Source: Pseudophaeomoniella oleicola (Eukaryota; Ascomycota; Eurotiomycetes; Phaeomoniellales; Phaeomoniellaceae). From it: a DNA stretch of 64,000 nt. Under the pieces are notes generated by a model. That model made no database searches. It was not told the origin of the DNA and was given only the letters and a program-made list of their open reading frames with translations. Below, one piece after another: positions 11,975-22,055 of this stretch. The translations under genes and the position numbers were made by a program. Each line of letters opens with the position of its first letter. The first letter of the stretch is position 1. The stretch is taken from NCBI GenBank assembly GCA_003868215.1, contig QWDQ01000001.1, positions 1,116,001 through 1,180,000 on the forward strand, in the 5' to 3' direction.

Positions 11975-13877
11975 ATGGGAACAGGCACAAACGACTCCGA
12001 TCCTAAGAAGGGTGTGAATGTACAAGAAGTTGGAAATGAGGCTCGACAGCAAACCGAGGTTGAACATGAGATGAGCTTCTTCGAAGGTCTCAAGAGATAC
12101 CCTACTGCTGTCGGATGGTCAGCCTTCTTCTCCATTGGGATTATCATGTGTAAGTAACTTATCCTTTGTCCTCTCGAATCAATCAAGGTGCTGTTTCTCT
12201 TCCCAAAAATGGTTAGCTGACATCTATCTTGGCAATATCAGGCGCTTTTGATCCGCAACTCCTGGGGACTTTGTACGCCACCCCGGCCTTCCAGAGAGAC
12301 TTTGGCTACCTCTACAACGGATCGTACATCATTAGCGCACCATGGCAAACTGCAATAAGTATGGGCAACCCTCTGGGCCAAGTTTTGGGGTCCCTCGCGT
12401 CCGGTTATCCCATGGAATGGTGGGGGCGTAAATATGTAATGTTATCCTACTAACGTAAACTCCATATGCTGATCCTGGCAGACATTTGGGGCCTGTGTAA
12501 TAGGTACCGCTGGGTGCGTTTTTATCCAATTCTTTGCTCGCTCTCTACCTGTTCTCTTGGTGGGAGAGCTCCTCGGCGGCCTCATCCTGGGAACATACAT
12601 AATCATTGCTCCCGCCTATGCTTCCGAAGTCTGTCCTATCCCACTTCGGGGCGTCCTAACGGCCTATTGCAATCTCTGCTTTGTATGTGGACAGTTGATA
12701 GCAAATGGTGTCCTCGCAGGCACCAGTAAGCTTTCATCACATTGGGCGTACAGTGCTCCATTTGCAGTCCAGTGGCTATGGCCACTTGTTATTCTTATTG
12801 GACTCCCTTTCGCCCCTGAGTCTCCATGGTGGCTAGTCCGCAAAGGACGAATAGAAGACGCTGAACGCTCCTTACGCCGCCTGGCCTCCGCAGATATTGA
12901 CATCAAGCCGACTTTGGCTATGATCATGGAGACAGATGCTTTGGAGGAGGAAATGGAGACTGGATCGACATATATGGACTGTTTCAAGAAGGTTAATCTG
13001 AGAAGAACGGAGATCTCGATCGGTGTCTACACAGTTCAAGTCCTTTCTGGCATCTACCTTGTGGGATACGCCACATATTTCTTTCAACGTAAGGCCCCCT
13101 TTCCTGTTCCTTCCCTCTTAGAAAGGCCCTTCTGATACCTTTCTAGTTGCTGGTCTCCCGGGTAGCAAAGCATTCGACATGAGTGTCGGTTTTCTGGCAG
13201 TAGGCTTCCTCGGAACATGCCTTTCATGGATACTAGTCCTTAGGTTCGGACGGCGCCGTATCTATAATGTCGGTCTCGCTACCCTTGCTATCCTTCAAAT
13301 TGTCATCGGAATTCTTGACTGTGTTCCTAACTATGAGAATCGACCGGGTGTAATCTGGGCACAGTCGACATTGATGGTACGCATTTCGACACCGTCGAGA
13401 GCATCCCGGCACTCGTGCTCTCCTCTCCATAAGCCATGTGTCACGACGCTAACAAGTGCCATCCTTAGGTGATCTGGAACGGGATCTATGATCTGAGCAT
13501 CGGCCCTGTGTGTTTCGTGATCATTTGTGAATGCTCTGCAACTCGCGTACGTGGCAAGACCATCGCCATTGCGACCGCAGTGCAAGCGCTGGTTGGTATT
13601 GTAATGACGGTTGCAATCCCTTACATGATCAACCCAGACCAGGTGAGAGCTCAAAACCAGGATTATATTTCAAAAGCGTTAGAGCTAATCATACATTGTC
13701 GAATAGGCCAATATGCGTGGTAAACTGGGTTTCTTCTTCGGTGGTCTTGCAATGCTGTCCTTCGTCTGGGCATGGTTTAGGGTTCCCGAGACCAAAGGGA
13801 GGACTTTTGAGGAACTTGATATCATGTTTGAACGTGGTCTCAAGACGAGGGAATTTAAGAACTACAAGGTTGTGTAG
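11975..13877 (+). CDS. MFS sugar transporter, alpha-glucoside/maltose permease type
   Basis: Six exons: 11975-12149, 12242-12435, 12482-13088, 13147-13376, 13469-13642 and 13707-13877, giving 516 residues. All introns are short with consensus ends and the phases agree. The protein shows the sugar-porter signatures: PESPWWLVRKGR in the central loop, GRRRIYNVG after TM8 and VPETKGRTFEEL after TM12. SEVCPIPLRGVLTAYCNL and the VCGQLIANGV segment are typical of fungal maltose/general alpha-glucoside permeases (Mal family). The N-terminus (about 50 residues) is hydrophilic and cytosolic. Expected to sit in the plasma membrane as a proton symporter. Substrate choice among maltose, trehalose, turanose and similar sugars is inference. 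The PhyH gene lies upstream on the same strand. Confidence 0.9.
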
Positions 13878-14249
13878 ATGTAGATGAACCATCCATGAGA
13901 GCCATCACTTATATACCTCAAGGGACATATCTAACCTTTCCATGTATCCTGCTTACGGAGGCTTTGGAGACCGCTGAAGCAGATTTGATACTGTTCAATT
14001 ACGTGGCCATTGGGGACTGATGATATATTGAGACGTCTTAACTACAAGGACCCCCTGAAAGGTACGGAGACTACGGGGCCACTATGATGCTGTACTGTGG
14101 GACGTCCCGCGGTGGAGAGATTGCGGAGACAAGCAAACATTATCCGCTGATACAGAGCAGTCTCTCAGAGCATGGGCTATGTTGAACAACAATTGCACAC
14201 TTTAGAAGGTATGCGCCTTTAGCCCAGCCGGTGGACAATTGAGAGGGCG
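13878..14249. other. Intergenic region
   Basis: Short spacer between the permease and rhomboid genes on the same strand. No features identified. Confidence 0.45.
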
Positions 14250-16104
14250 ATGAGAGCTTCATGGGGCTCTCCATGGCGGTCGGTGGGCAACCTTTATTCT
14301 GAAATACTCCCTCATGCCAGCTCCACTGTCACCCGTGCATTGCACTGTGCAAGACCAACGTGCAAGGCGCCCATAAGCGGGCAAGCAAGTTCAGCGCTAC
14401 AGACAAGTCTGATATCCGTGCTTGCTCATCAAACCCGAGGTTTCCGATCTACTCTCCGTCTGCCAGCAAAACAGGTACCGCTTAGGAAGCTCCAGAACCT
14501 CCCCGTGATTCCTAGGGCGTACGCATTAGCATTCGACGACGGGGTCCCACTACGCAAGCACCGCTCTCTGTCTGCGCGGGACTTGGTGTTGATATTTCCA
14601 ACCTCGCATACGAACATCGACGAGAAAGCAGGCCTGCGGCTCCTTCGGGTTTTACAAGGTCGACGAATCAACGGTACCCTTGACCGCCCTCTTCCGATCG
14701 ATATTTCGCGCCTAGTCGCTGCAAATACCCGGCTTGTCACAGAAGGCCTCGCTTTTCTGCGTCATGAGTACCCGGTGGATGAAGATGCGGCCATCATGCG
14801 GAGAGTAGAGGCGGAGGAGGATGCTCGAAGGAAAGAAGAAGGGCGCAGAGCCTCGGAAGAATTACGGCCGCAAAGCGGTAAATTCGGCGAACAGCGAGGT
14901 GCGAATAATTCGCCATGGGGAAAGGGCGTTCTAGAGCAGTGGAGGGCTGAGAATGAGAAGAAATCACAATCGGCCATGGAGGAAGAGAATCGTATGATTG
15001 ATGAGTTAGACCAGACTCTCAAGAGACAGGGTAACCCAGGAGGACTCATAAAGCTAGAAGATCAGGACCGTTCCGTTGGGCGTCCAATCACAGTTGAAGG
15101 TTGGGGATCTTCATCTATCATAATTGGTTTCGCTCACATCTCGGTCAGATATCAAAAACAACGTTTATCTCAGATGGAAATTCAAGCACAGCTTAGAGGC
15201 AATGTCACACATTACCGCGAAAGATGCTGCTTCGTTAACAACCGTTAGTTCTGGAAGTTCCATCCAGTATCCTGGCTGCTGACACATGCATAGTTCCGCC
15301 GAGTGGTTCCCGCTGCAATTTTCACGATTTCGGCCGTTGTAGGCATGTACTGGTACTCTCAGACTTGGTATGAACCCTCCCAGATGGACCGTCTGTGGCC
15401 AAATATGCCTCTGTCTGCAGCCACGGTGTCTGGATTAGTGCTTGCCAACATTTTCATTTGGGCGTTATGGAATGCTTGGCCACCCGCCTGGAAATATCTG
15501 AATCGCTATTTCATATCCGTTCATGCGTATCCTTATGCTTTGAGCATGCTGGGCGCCGTTTTTAGCCATCAAACACTTCGCCATTTGACTTGGAATATGG
15601 TTATACTATGGATGGTTGGAAATCGACTTCATGAAGATATCGGCAGAGGCAATTTTCTGGCTGTCTTTCTTTCTGCTGGGGTCCTTTCAACCTTCGCTTC
15701 CATGTCCTTCTCCCTTCTCAGAGGAGCTTGGGCTACAAGCAGTCTTGGGGCAAGTGGTGGGATTGCAGGAATCTTGGGCGCATATTACACCATTCATGGA
15801 GAGTAAGTCCCCCAACAAGCCACAAAACTTGTTGACATCCCTTGCTGGATTCCATCTAATTTCTTATAGCGAACGAATGTCCATCGCATTCATACCACAA
15901 GAGTATCAACGGCAAACGTCTCTCACAGGCTCTAGCCTCCTCGCAATTTTTATGGCTGCGGATCTTATTGGTCTATGGGCGCTAAAGCGTTATGGACACA
16001 GTATTGATAGCGTAGCCCATCTTTGTGGTTATGTCGTAGGTATTGTCAGTGGCTGGTGGATCAAAGAGAACGAAGCCGCCAACGTCGAGCGAAAGAGGCG
16101 TTGA
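14250..16104 (+). CDS. pcp1: Mitochondrial rhomboid protease (Pcp1/PARL type)
   Basis: Four exons, 14250-15099, 15149-15243, 15294-15802 and 15870-16104, give 562 residues. The N-terminus is Arg/Ser-rich and almost free of acidic residues for 70 residues, as in a mitochondrial presequence. A charged, partly coiled-coil stretch (about 170-275) precedes the first membrane segment (VVPAAIFTISAVVGMYWY). The rhomboid core follows, with the catalytic serine in SLGASGGIAGILG and catalytic histidine in SVAHLCGY. Family role: intramembrane cleavage of inner-membrane proteins such as the dynamin Mgm1 and Ccp1. The first intron donor (15100, gttggg) is weak; I chose it because it joins VE to DIKNNVYLRWKFK in frame. 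An upstream donor at 15082 is the alternative and would drop six residues. Confidence 0.88.
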
Positions 16105-16985
16105 TCGTAGGGAGCAACTGGTCTGGAGATGTCAGTGAGGTAAAAGCTGGTACCATATAACATATGATTCTCTGTCTAGAGTTGACGATTGCGTGTACGA
16201 ACATTACAAAGAAGAGACTGGTCTGTACAACAAAAATACTTGATGTCCAAACAATTCTTCAATCCTCAATTCTTCAATCCTCAATCCTTCTCGTCTACAA
16301 CATGGCTTTATAATATTAACGACCATAGCAATTGGGAGATCGAGACAGCCAACTTGGAGAGTCGAAGAGCTTGTCAAGGGCCTGTTTTCGTATTCTGCAA
16401 ACAAACGCAACGCCACATTATTGTGCCTGATTCTGCATATCATTCATGTCAGGAGTCACGATTCTCCATCCTGTAAGATGTACAGGTTATGCATAAGACC
16501 ACCAAGGGGGTCTCCACCTTCAGGTAGTCTGCAGGAGGACCGTACCGAAAAGGATCTGCCCGGTAAACTCTACTGTACGATTCCCCAATTTGGTCTTCTG
16601 TTGATCAGCCCTGGAATGATGGCCCGATTCCAGTTCACCCTACCTCCGGTGTTTACAGAGGGCTGCCTGAGTTTTGGCCTCTGTCTGGGTTCAGCCTCTT
16701 GGTAAACCGTTCGGCTCTATCCGTCCCGCCGTGAGCACCACTATGCGCGACATGGACATTCCAGTGCTTTTTCCCAGTGGCGACCTATAATGCTGATAGG
16801 GTCATTGGCATAGCGCTGTCCATGCTCTGTGCCATTGTCTTGGGAATGTGAAATCCGATTGGTACAGTGGTTTGTGTTGAACTTCTTGCTCTCCCTTTGC
16901 CTTTATTACCTACTTGTCGCCTATCATCTCCTTGTTTTCTACAGTTTTGACTCGAGCGTTGATTCCCGATATACAATCTCGAACA
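16105..16985. other. Intergenic region, promoter of the collagen-like gene
   Basis: No convincing frame. A repeated word attcttcaatcctca occurs twice or more around 16250-16290. The last part is the leader of the downstream secreted-protein gene; an upstream in-frame ATG at 16914 is an alternative start. Confidence 0.45.
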
Positions 16986-19583
16986 ATGTTGTGCCCAAAG
17001 AACCTGTGGTGTTGGTGTCTTACAGCAGGGGCGTTTAGACTGTCAAATGCTAGTCCGGCACCTCTACCGCAGCCTGCCATAGTAGCGGAGGAACAGTGTC
17101 CCATAGTGGCAGGCGTAACGCAGGTCGTCCAAACTGTTGTTCATCTCGAGCCAGTATACATAAATACCTACGTCGAGAGAAACATTACCTTCGCAGTCAA
17201 CAATTACATCAACATAACAGTTAACAACGCCCCGACCTCATTCGATCTCGTTACTACTGGCACTTTGACAAGCTACGCTACGAGTAGTCATACTTTGACG
17301 AGCTATGACACGAGCAGCAATCCTTCGGCGACCGATGCCATAGGCAGCTCTACTTCGAGGTGAGTTCCCCAGGTCGACATCCTGTCATAATCAAAGCCAA
17401 CTCGGTCAGCTTCAGTCTAGCAGTTACAGCGCCTGAATTGGTCCCTATCGAAGTCGAACCGTTTGTGCTCAGTTTCACCATTCCAGAAAGCCAACTTGGG
17501 AAACGTCAAGCCGGTTCAGGCTTCGTCAGTAACCAAGGATCGATGACCGGTTCATGCACAGACGCTGTTGTTTACTCCCTGATTAATGGTCAACTGTTTG
17601 CCAACGCTAGCGATGGGACCAGCGCTGAGTTCGGAGTCGACCCAGGGGTGCCTTTCATGGAGTTCATGCCGAGCACATCTCCAGGCAGCATCCGAACGAC
17701 TTTTACCATCAATCCTCAGAGCTATCTGACCTGGTCAAATGAAAGCTTCTTCAACTACAACGCTCAATGGTGCCTTTTACCAAATCAAACTATACTGGCT
17801 GTACTACAGCAAAACGCCGGACCTGAAGAGTGTCTATACGTAGATTTGAGCACAAATAGACGTGAGTATATATTTATGTCCAAGTGAGCGTCAGCTAACC
17901 ACAATCAGTGAGCACATGTACTGCTGGTGGTGCAGCCCCCGGTGGTGGTGTCATCGCAGGAGCCCCAGATATGTCATGCCCTTTGATTGTGAAGATATTT
18001 GATACTGACTGGATATCCACGAGCTAGTGGAGAACAAGGTATTTCTTACGCCTAAATTGCAGACAAGATGCTGATCGAAACAGGACCCATGGTGAGATCG
18101 TGTTAATAAATCCAGCCTTGAATATCCGACTGACGCTAGATGCTCGTCAAAGGGACCTACAGGTAGAGTGTGCACTTGACCAGTGGATGTAACGTTTACT
18201 GATCATTTCCAGGGCCTTCAGGACCAAGCGTAATTCCCCCGGTCCTATCAATAACGGGAATGCTAACCAGCATCACAGGGTCCGAGTGGGCCGACGGTAC
18301 GTTCTTGAATGAGGGTCCGTAATCAAATGGCAACTGACAATATCAGGGACCACAAGGCTTGACTGGACCAACAGATAAGTTCCTCAAACCTAGACCTACG
18401 AGTATCTAACTTGAAACACGACCCCAAGGATCAGTAGGCTCAACAGGTGCGTCCCAATGCCCTTCTAGGGTTATCCTGTTGCTAACCTAGGCATGTTTGG
18501 CAGGTCCACAAGGTGAAAAAAGTCATCTGTCCCATTGGCTGCAACATGACGCTGAAACCCACTGCAGGTATAACAGGGGCGCCAGGTCCCTCCGGTCCGT
18601 CCGGCCCATCTGGTGAGTACTTGGTCCGTCATAGTACATTCCAAGAGGTTGATATGCTAACATGAGTTGTGACTAGGGCCGCAAGGTGAGGGCATTCATC
18701 ATGCTTCCAGCGGAACACCCTCTAACGCTGCCTAAAGGTACAATTGGACCGACTGGAGTTCCCGGGTCGACAGGGCCAAGTGGTGAGTATAAAGCCTCCT
18801 TTTCATCCGAGAATTATCTAAGGCTGATTCCATCAAAGGCCCTTCAGGTATAAGCTTCTTGAATGCCTGCCTTGATGCGAACATTTCTAAACTTTACGGC
18901 AGGGCCTACTGGTGCGATAGGTCCGACAGGTGTGACGGGCGCAACAGGTATGTCAACGCACAGTAACGATAGCTGCGAATCATAAGATGTCGCGGGCTCT
19001 TGCTCGCATTTGCTGACTTGTCTCACACAGGACCATCTGGTGAGATGTCAACAGCCCTTCCCTTCGAAAGCGACTAACCATGATCGCTCAACTTCCAGGC
19101 CCACGTGGTAAGCACTTTTATTAGAGGATCAAGGGACATAATCTCACGCATACAGGACCATCTGGACCCTCCGGAGCAACCGGTATCGCCTTCGCATACA
19201 TCGGCTGTTTCCAGCAGTCTTGCACGACACCTCTCCTAGGCATTATAGGCTTCACTACTTGCTCCAGCGGTCTCGATAGCAGCTCAACCGGCAACACCGG
19301 CGGGTTTCTTAGGACATATAATACCAACACCACCCCGAACCCAGACCAACAATGCTCCAGCGATTGCCTCAATTTCAACTATGCCTCAGTCGCCGGTGGT
19401 AGGATACCGAACTATTTCGGGACTGTGGCGCGCAGTGATGGTGTTACCGTGGACTGTTATTGCAGTAATGCCTCTGCAGGGTCTACAGCCACATCGCTGT
19501 CGAGCTGTAGGGCATGCCCGAACTCCTCTGGGCAGTGTGGCGTCGGCGGTACATCAATTGCGTTATATGCTCGTTCGTTCTGA
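16986..19583 (+). CDS. Secreted collagen-like protein with C-terminal WSC-type domain, 19 exons
   Basis: Exons: 16986-17359, 17410-17861, 17909-17972, 18028-18038, 18084-18091, 18153-18162, 18213-18229, 18279-18296, 18347-18374, 18429-18446, 18504-18512, 18568-18612, 18677-18685, 18738-18782, 18839-18847, 18903-18947, 19031-19039, 19099-19107, 19156-19583. They sum to 1608 nt, one frame, 535 residues. Parts: signal peptide (about 1-22), Ser/Thr-rich stretch, Lys-Arg site (LGKRQAG), a four-cysteine N-domain with N-glycosylation sites (about 160-285), 36 unbroken Gly-X-Y triplets (298-405), then a WSC-like domain (YIGCF, DCYCSNA, CRACPNSSGQCGVGG). Pro is common at X and Ser/Thr at Y. Most triplet introns are phase 1, splitting the Gly codon. 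The exon 2 start could be 17416 instead. The intron at 18375-18428 begins AT. Collagenous fungal surface proteins are known (Metarhizium MCL1); this architecture I do not recognise. Likely a cell-surface or matrix protein. Confidence 0.82.
18029..19190 (+). repeat. Collagen-like Gly-X-Y tract encoded by micro-exons
   Basis: Thirty-six consecutive triplets read across fifteen small exons and the start of the last exon. Exon lengths are 11, 8, 10, 17, 18, 28, 18, 9, 45, 9, 45, 9, 45, 9 and 9 nt. From 18429 on, all lengths are multiples of 9 and all introns are phase 1. Each 9-nt exon gives one triplet: GPQ, GPQ, GPS, GPS, GPR. Bacillus-style GPT/GAT triplets also occur, but the introns show a eukaryotic gene. 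Confidence 0.85.
18375..18428 (+). other. Non-canonical AT...AG intron inside the collagen-like gene
   Basis: The exon 18347-18374 ends in cca aca g, and the next bases are ataagt where gtaagt is expected. The branch-like ctaac (about 18407) and the acceptor cccaag at 18428 are normal, and removing 18375-18428 restores Gly-X-Y register exactly. Either an AT-AG intron is tolerated, or this is a G-to-A change at the donor. If retained, translation stops 13 codons later, before the WSC domain. Confidence 0.6.
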
Positions 19584-20220
19584 GGTGTGTATACTGCATT
19601 TTTAGAAGAAAAAATCGCTAATAGAAGCATAGATCATCATGCTTTTCTTTCCAACAACCGCCATGATTTACCTGCATGTGTATCATTGTTTGTTGAAAGC
19701 GTTATCACATTTCAACATCAAGTGCAGAATGAAAGATGTGTCATACAGGACTCACCTACACGGGGATGAAACGAGGCGTCGGAAAACATTCAAAAAAGGA
19801 GGAAGTCATCTCGCTGATTCCCAAGAAGCTGGAGTGATTATATGGTATAGGGAACTGTCAAGTCGAATGAAGGAAGATAATTGGGTAGAAATGGAGTATA
19901 CGCAAGTAGTTAGGAGGATGATAATAATAACTAATAAATGCTGCGAAGTTGTACGAGTCAAGATGTTGTCTATAATATATACCTAATCATGTTGTATGCA
20001 GTGAGGTATCACAATCGGAATGCGATGTCATTTCAATACATCCACGCACGAAAGCTCCCGTTACCCACGCACAGCTTCCCGCATTATCGCACCATCTCTC
20101 TTTGACCGATCCGATCAGTATGCACTGACCAGGTCCTACGTAGTAGGTACACGGTTACCTCTACCATAGGGTCTTCATGCCAGTCACAAAGTAGTCGTCG
20201 TCGTCATCTACCTCTTCATA
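19584..20220. other. Intergenic region
   Basis: 3'UTR of the collagen-like gene and promoter of COQ4. A cctacgtagtagg near-palindrome is at about 20136-20148. No gene supported. Confidence 0.45.
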
Positions 20221-21333
20221 ATGCCTCCAAGACTGCACCATCTACATCCCAAAGCGCTCCTCGCGGTATCAGGTCGACCTGCGACTGCAGGTGCATCTCT
20301 TCCAGCAATCACCTCCTCCCCCGTCTCGAGTCTTTCTACTCAGAACGCTTCCCATGAATCTCCCAGCACTCCAGTACGCAACAACTCTCACATTCAAAAG
20401 ACACTTCCCAGGCATGATGGTGGTCACCGCTCCTTTTCGTCCCTCGATCGTCCTCCGCCTCTCTATCCAGGCCATATCCCAATTACCGGTCCCGAACGCC
20501 TCGTCCTCGCGCTCGGCAGCACGCTCTACTCCTTCTTCACCCCTCGACGACCCGATCTGATCGCGCTATGTTCCGAAACGACGACACCAACGTCACTGCT
20601 CCGCTCCCTCCGGGACACAATGCTGCTCTCCCCCTCCGGCCGCGCCATCCTCCGCGAACGCCCCCGCATCTCCTCCAAGACCGTCGACATCCCCCACCTA
20701 CGCACCCTGCCGCCGACAACCCTCGGGAAAATCTACGCCGACTGGCTGGACCGCGAGAAAGTCACGCCCGACACCCGCGACCCCGTGCGTCACGTGTCCG
20801 ACCCGGAACTCGCCTACGTCCTGCAGCGCTACCGCGAATCCCACGATCTATACCACGTGCTGCTCGCCGAGAAGGGCATGCCGGCCTTCCTCGAGGGCGA
20901 AGTCGTCGTCAAGGCCTTCGAGTTTGCCGCTCTGGGTCTCCCGATGACCGGCTTGGCGACGCTGTCCGCCGTGAAACTGCCGAAGGAGCAACGGCGCCGC
21001 GTCCTCTGGGGCGGCCGTGGCGGTGCCGGAGACGTCGAAACCAGACTCCAAGAATCAGATCCCGACTCCCCCTCCACTCCCTCCCAATCCCAAGGCCAAC
21101 CCTGGCTCCTCTACGCCCTCTCCCAGGGCCTCAACACCCACACCTCCCCCGCGTCCAGCCTGCTCAACATCTACTGGGAACACGAATGGACCACACCCGT
21201 TTCGGAGCTTCGTGCGAGGCTCGGAATCAATTTACCCGTCGGCGTCGGCGATTTGAGAGAGGTTCGACGCAGGGAACGGGAGAGGAAGAAGAGGATGGAG
21301 AAGGAGAGGGTGGAGAGGATGGAGGGGTTGTAG
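20221..21333 (+). CDS. coq4: Ubiquinone biosynthesis protein COQ4
   Basis: Intronless, 370 residues. The N-terminal ~60 residues (MPPRLHHLHPKALLAVSG...) are basic and hydroxylated, as expected for mitochondrial import. The COQ4 core starts near GPERLVLALGSTLYSFFTPRRPDLIAL and contains the metal-binding HDxxH (RESHDLYHVLL) followed by EGEVVVKAFEFAALG. It ends with NIYWEHEWTTPVSELRARLGI, a family hallmark. COQ4 organises the inner-membrane CoQ synthome; recent work in the field assigns it C1 decarboxylation/hydroxylation. A Gly/Ser/Pro-rich insert (about 265-290) and a strongly basic RERERKKRMEKERVER tail are extra. The coding sequence is visibly more GC-rich, with C/G third positions, than its neighbours. 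Confidence 0.95.
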   Translation: MPPRLHHLHPKALLAVSGRPATAGASLPAITSSPVSSLSTQNASHESPSTPVRNNSHIQKTLPRHDGGHRSFSSLDRPPPLYPGHIPITGPERLVLALGSTLYSFFTPRRPDLIALCSETTTPTSLLRSLRDTMLLSPSGRAILRERPRISSKTVDIPHLRTLPPTTLGKIYADWLDREKVTPDTRDPVRHVSDPELAYVLQRYRESHDLYHVLLAEKGMPAFLEGEVVVKAFEFAALGLPMTGLATLSAVKLPKEQRRRVLWGGRGGAGDVETRLQESDPDSPSTPSQSQGQPWLLYALSQGLNTHTSPASSLLNIYWEHEWTTPVSELRARLGINLPVGVGDLREVRRRERERKKRMEKERVERMEGL

Positions 21334-22055
21334 AGTAGATGAGCGTTGGGATTCTATTGTATATATATATATATCTATTTGTTTGGTTTATGGAGGGGGG
21401 ATAGTGGTCTATTTTTTCTCTCCCCTCCCCTCCTGCTTCTTTTCTGTATATACTTCACCTCTTCTCCCTCGATATGTATATATAGATATACCCCTCTCAC
21501 CGATATCCTCAAAGAATATAATAATAATAATAATAATAATAACAGTAAGTAGTAATAATAATATACATATCCTATACAAGTAAAAACAACACAACAAGAA
21601 AGAAAGCCCGTCTCATCCATTCGACTGACCGAAAAAAAAGGAATGAATAGAAATCAACCGACTTCCATACAAAAACACCCCAATTTTCATGCTCCTTTTT
21701 TTACCCCTTCGCTTTCAGCTTTGCATCCCTGTGTTATCCTCCTTTCCCATTGCTTCGCTTGATACCTTTTTGAAAAAAAAAAAAAAAGAAAACCCTAGAA
21801 CCTCGTCCCGTTTCGTGTGTTGTTACAAGTAAGAGAAAAAGAGAAGAAACGTCAAGTCACGACTTCCGACCCTTGTCACGTTCATCATGACCGCGGCACA
21901 AGGACTGTAGAATAAATGGGTATGGTATTAGAAACAAACCCTCCAAGATCGTCAAAAATGCTTTCAGACGGCTTATCGTTCCCATGCCGCACCCAAAATA
22001 TGGAGAAGTTGAATAGATGTCGTTCTGTGGCCAATACTTCGTCACCACCGTCAGG
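21334..22055. other. Convergent 3' region with simple repeats
   Basis: Space between the ends of COQ4 (+) and SEC2 (-). It holds a (TA)n tract at about 21358-21373, a (TAA)n run at about 21518-21545 with a second short run at 21555, and a poly-A stretch at about 21774-21787. No gene supported. Confidence 0.6.
21518..21545. repeat. (TAA)n microsatellite
   Basis: About eight to nine head-to-tail TAA units in the 3' region between COQ4 and SEC2. Simple replication-slippage repeat. Confidence 0.85.

Noticed and set aside
14762-15049. Minus-strand Ser/Cys-rich frame
   Set aside because: Antisense of the charged region of the rhomboid gene.
18028-19190. Gly-Pro-rich tract as bacterial-type collagen from gene transfer
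   Set aside because: GPT/GAT triplets resemble bacterial collagen-like proteins, but the tract is split by many fungal-type introns in register, so recent bacterial origin is unlikely.
16986-19583. The collagen-like gene as a decayed pseudogene
   Set aside because: Apart from one AT donor, all splice sites, phases and the 36 triplets are intact, and the WSC domain is complete.
20568-21338. Alternative 256-codon frame overlapping COQ4
   Set aside because: Arg/Pro-rich shadow of a GC-rich gene in another frame; COQ4 is clear.
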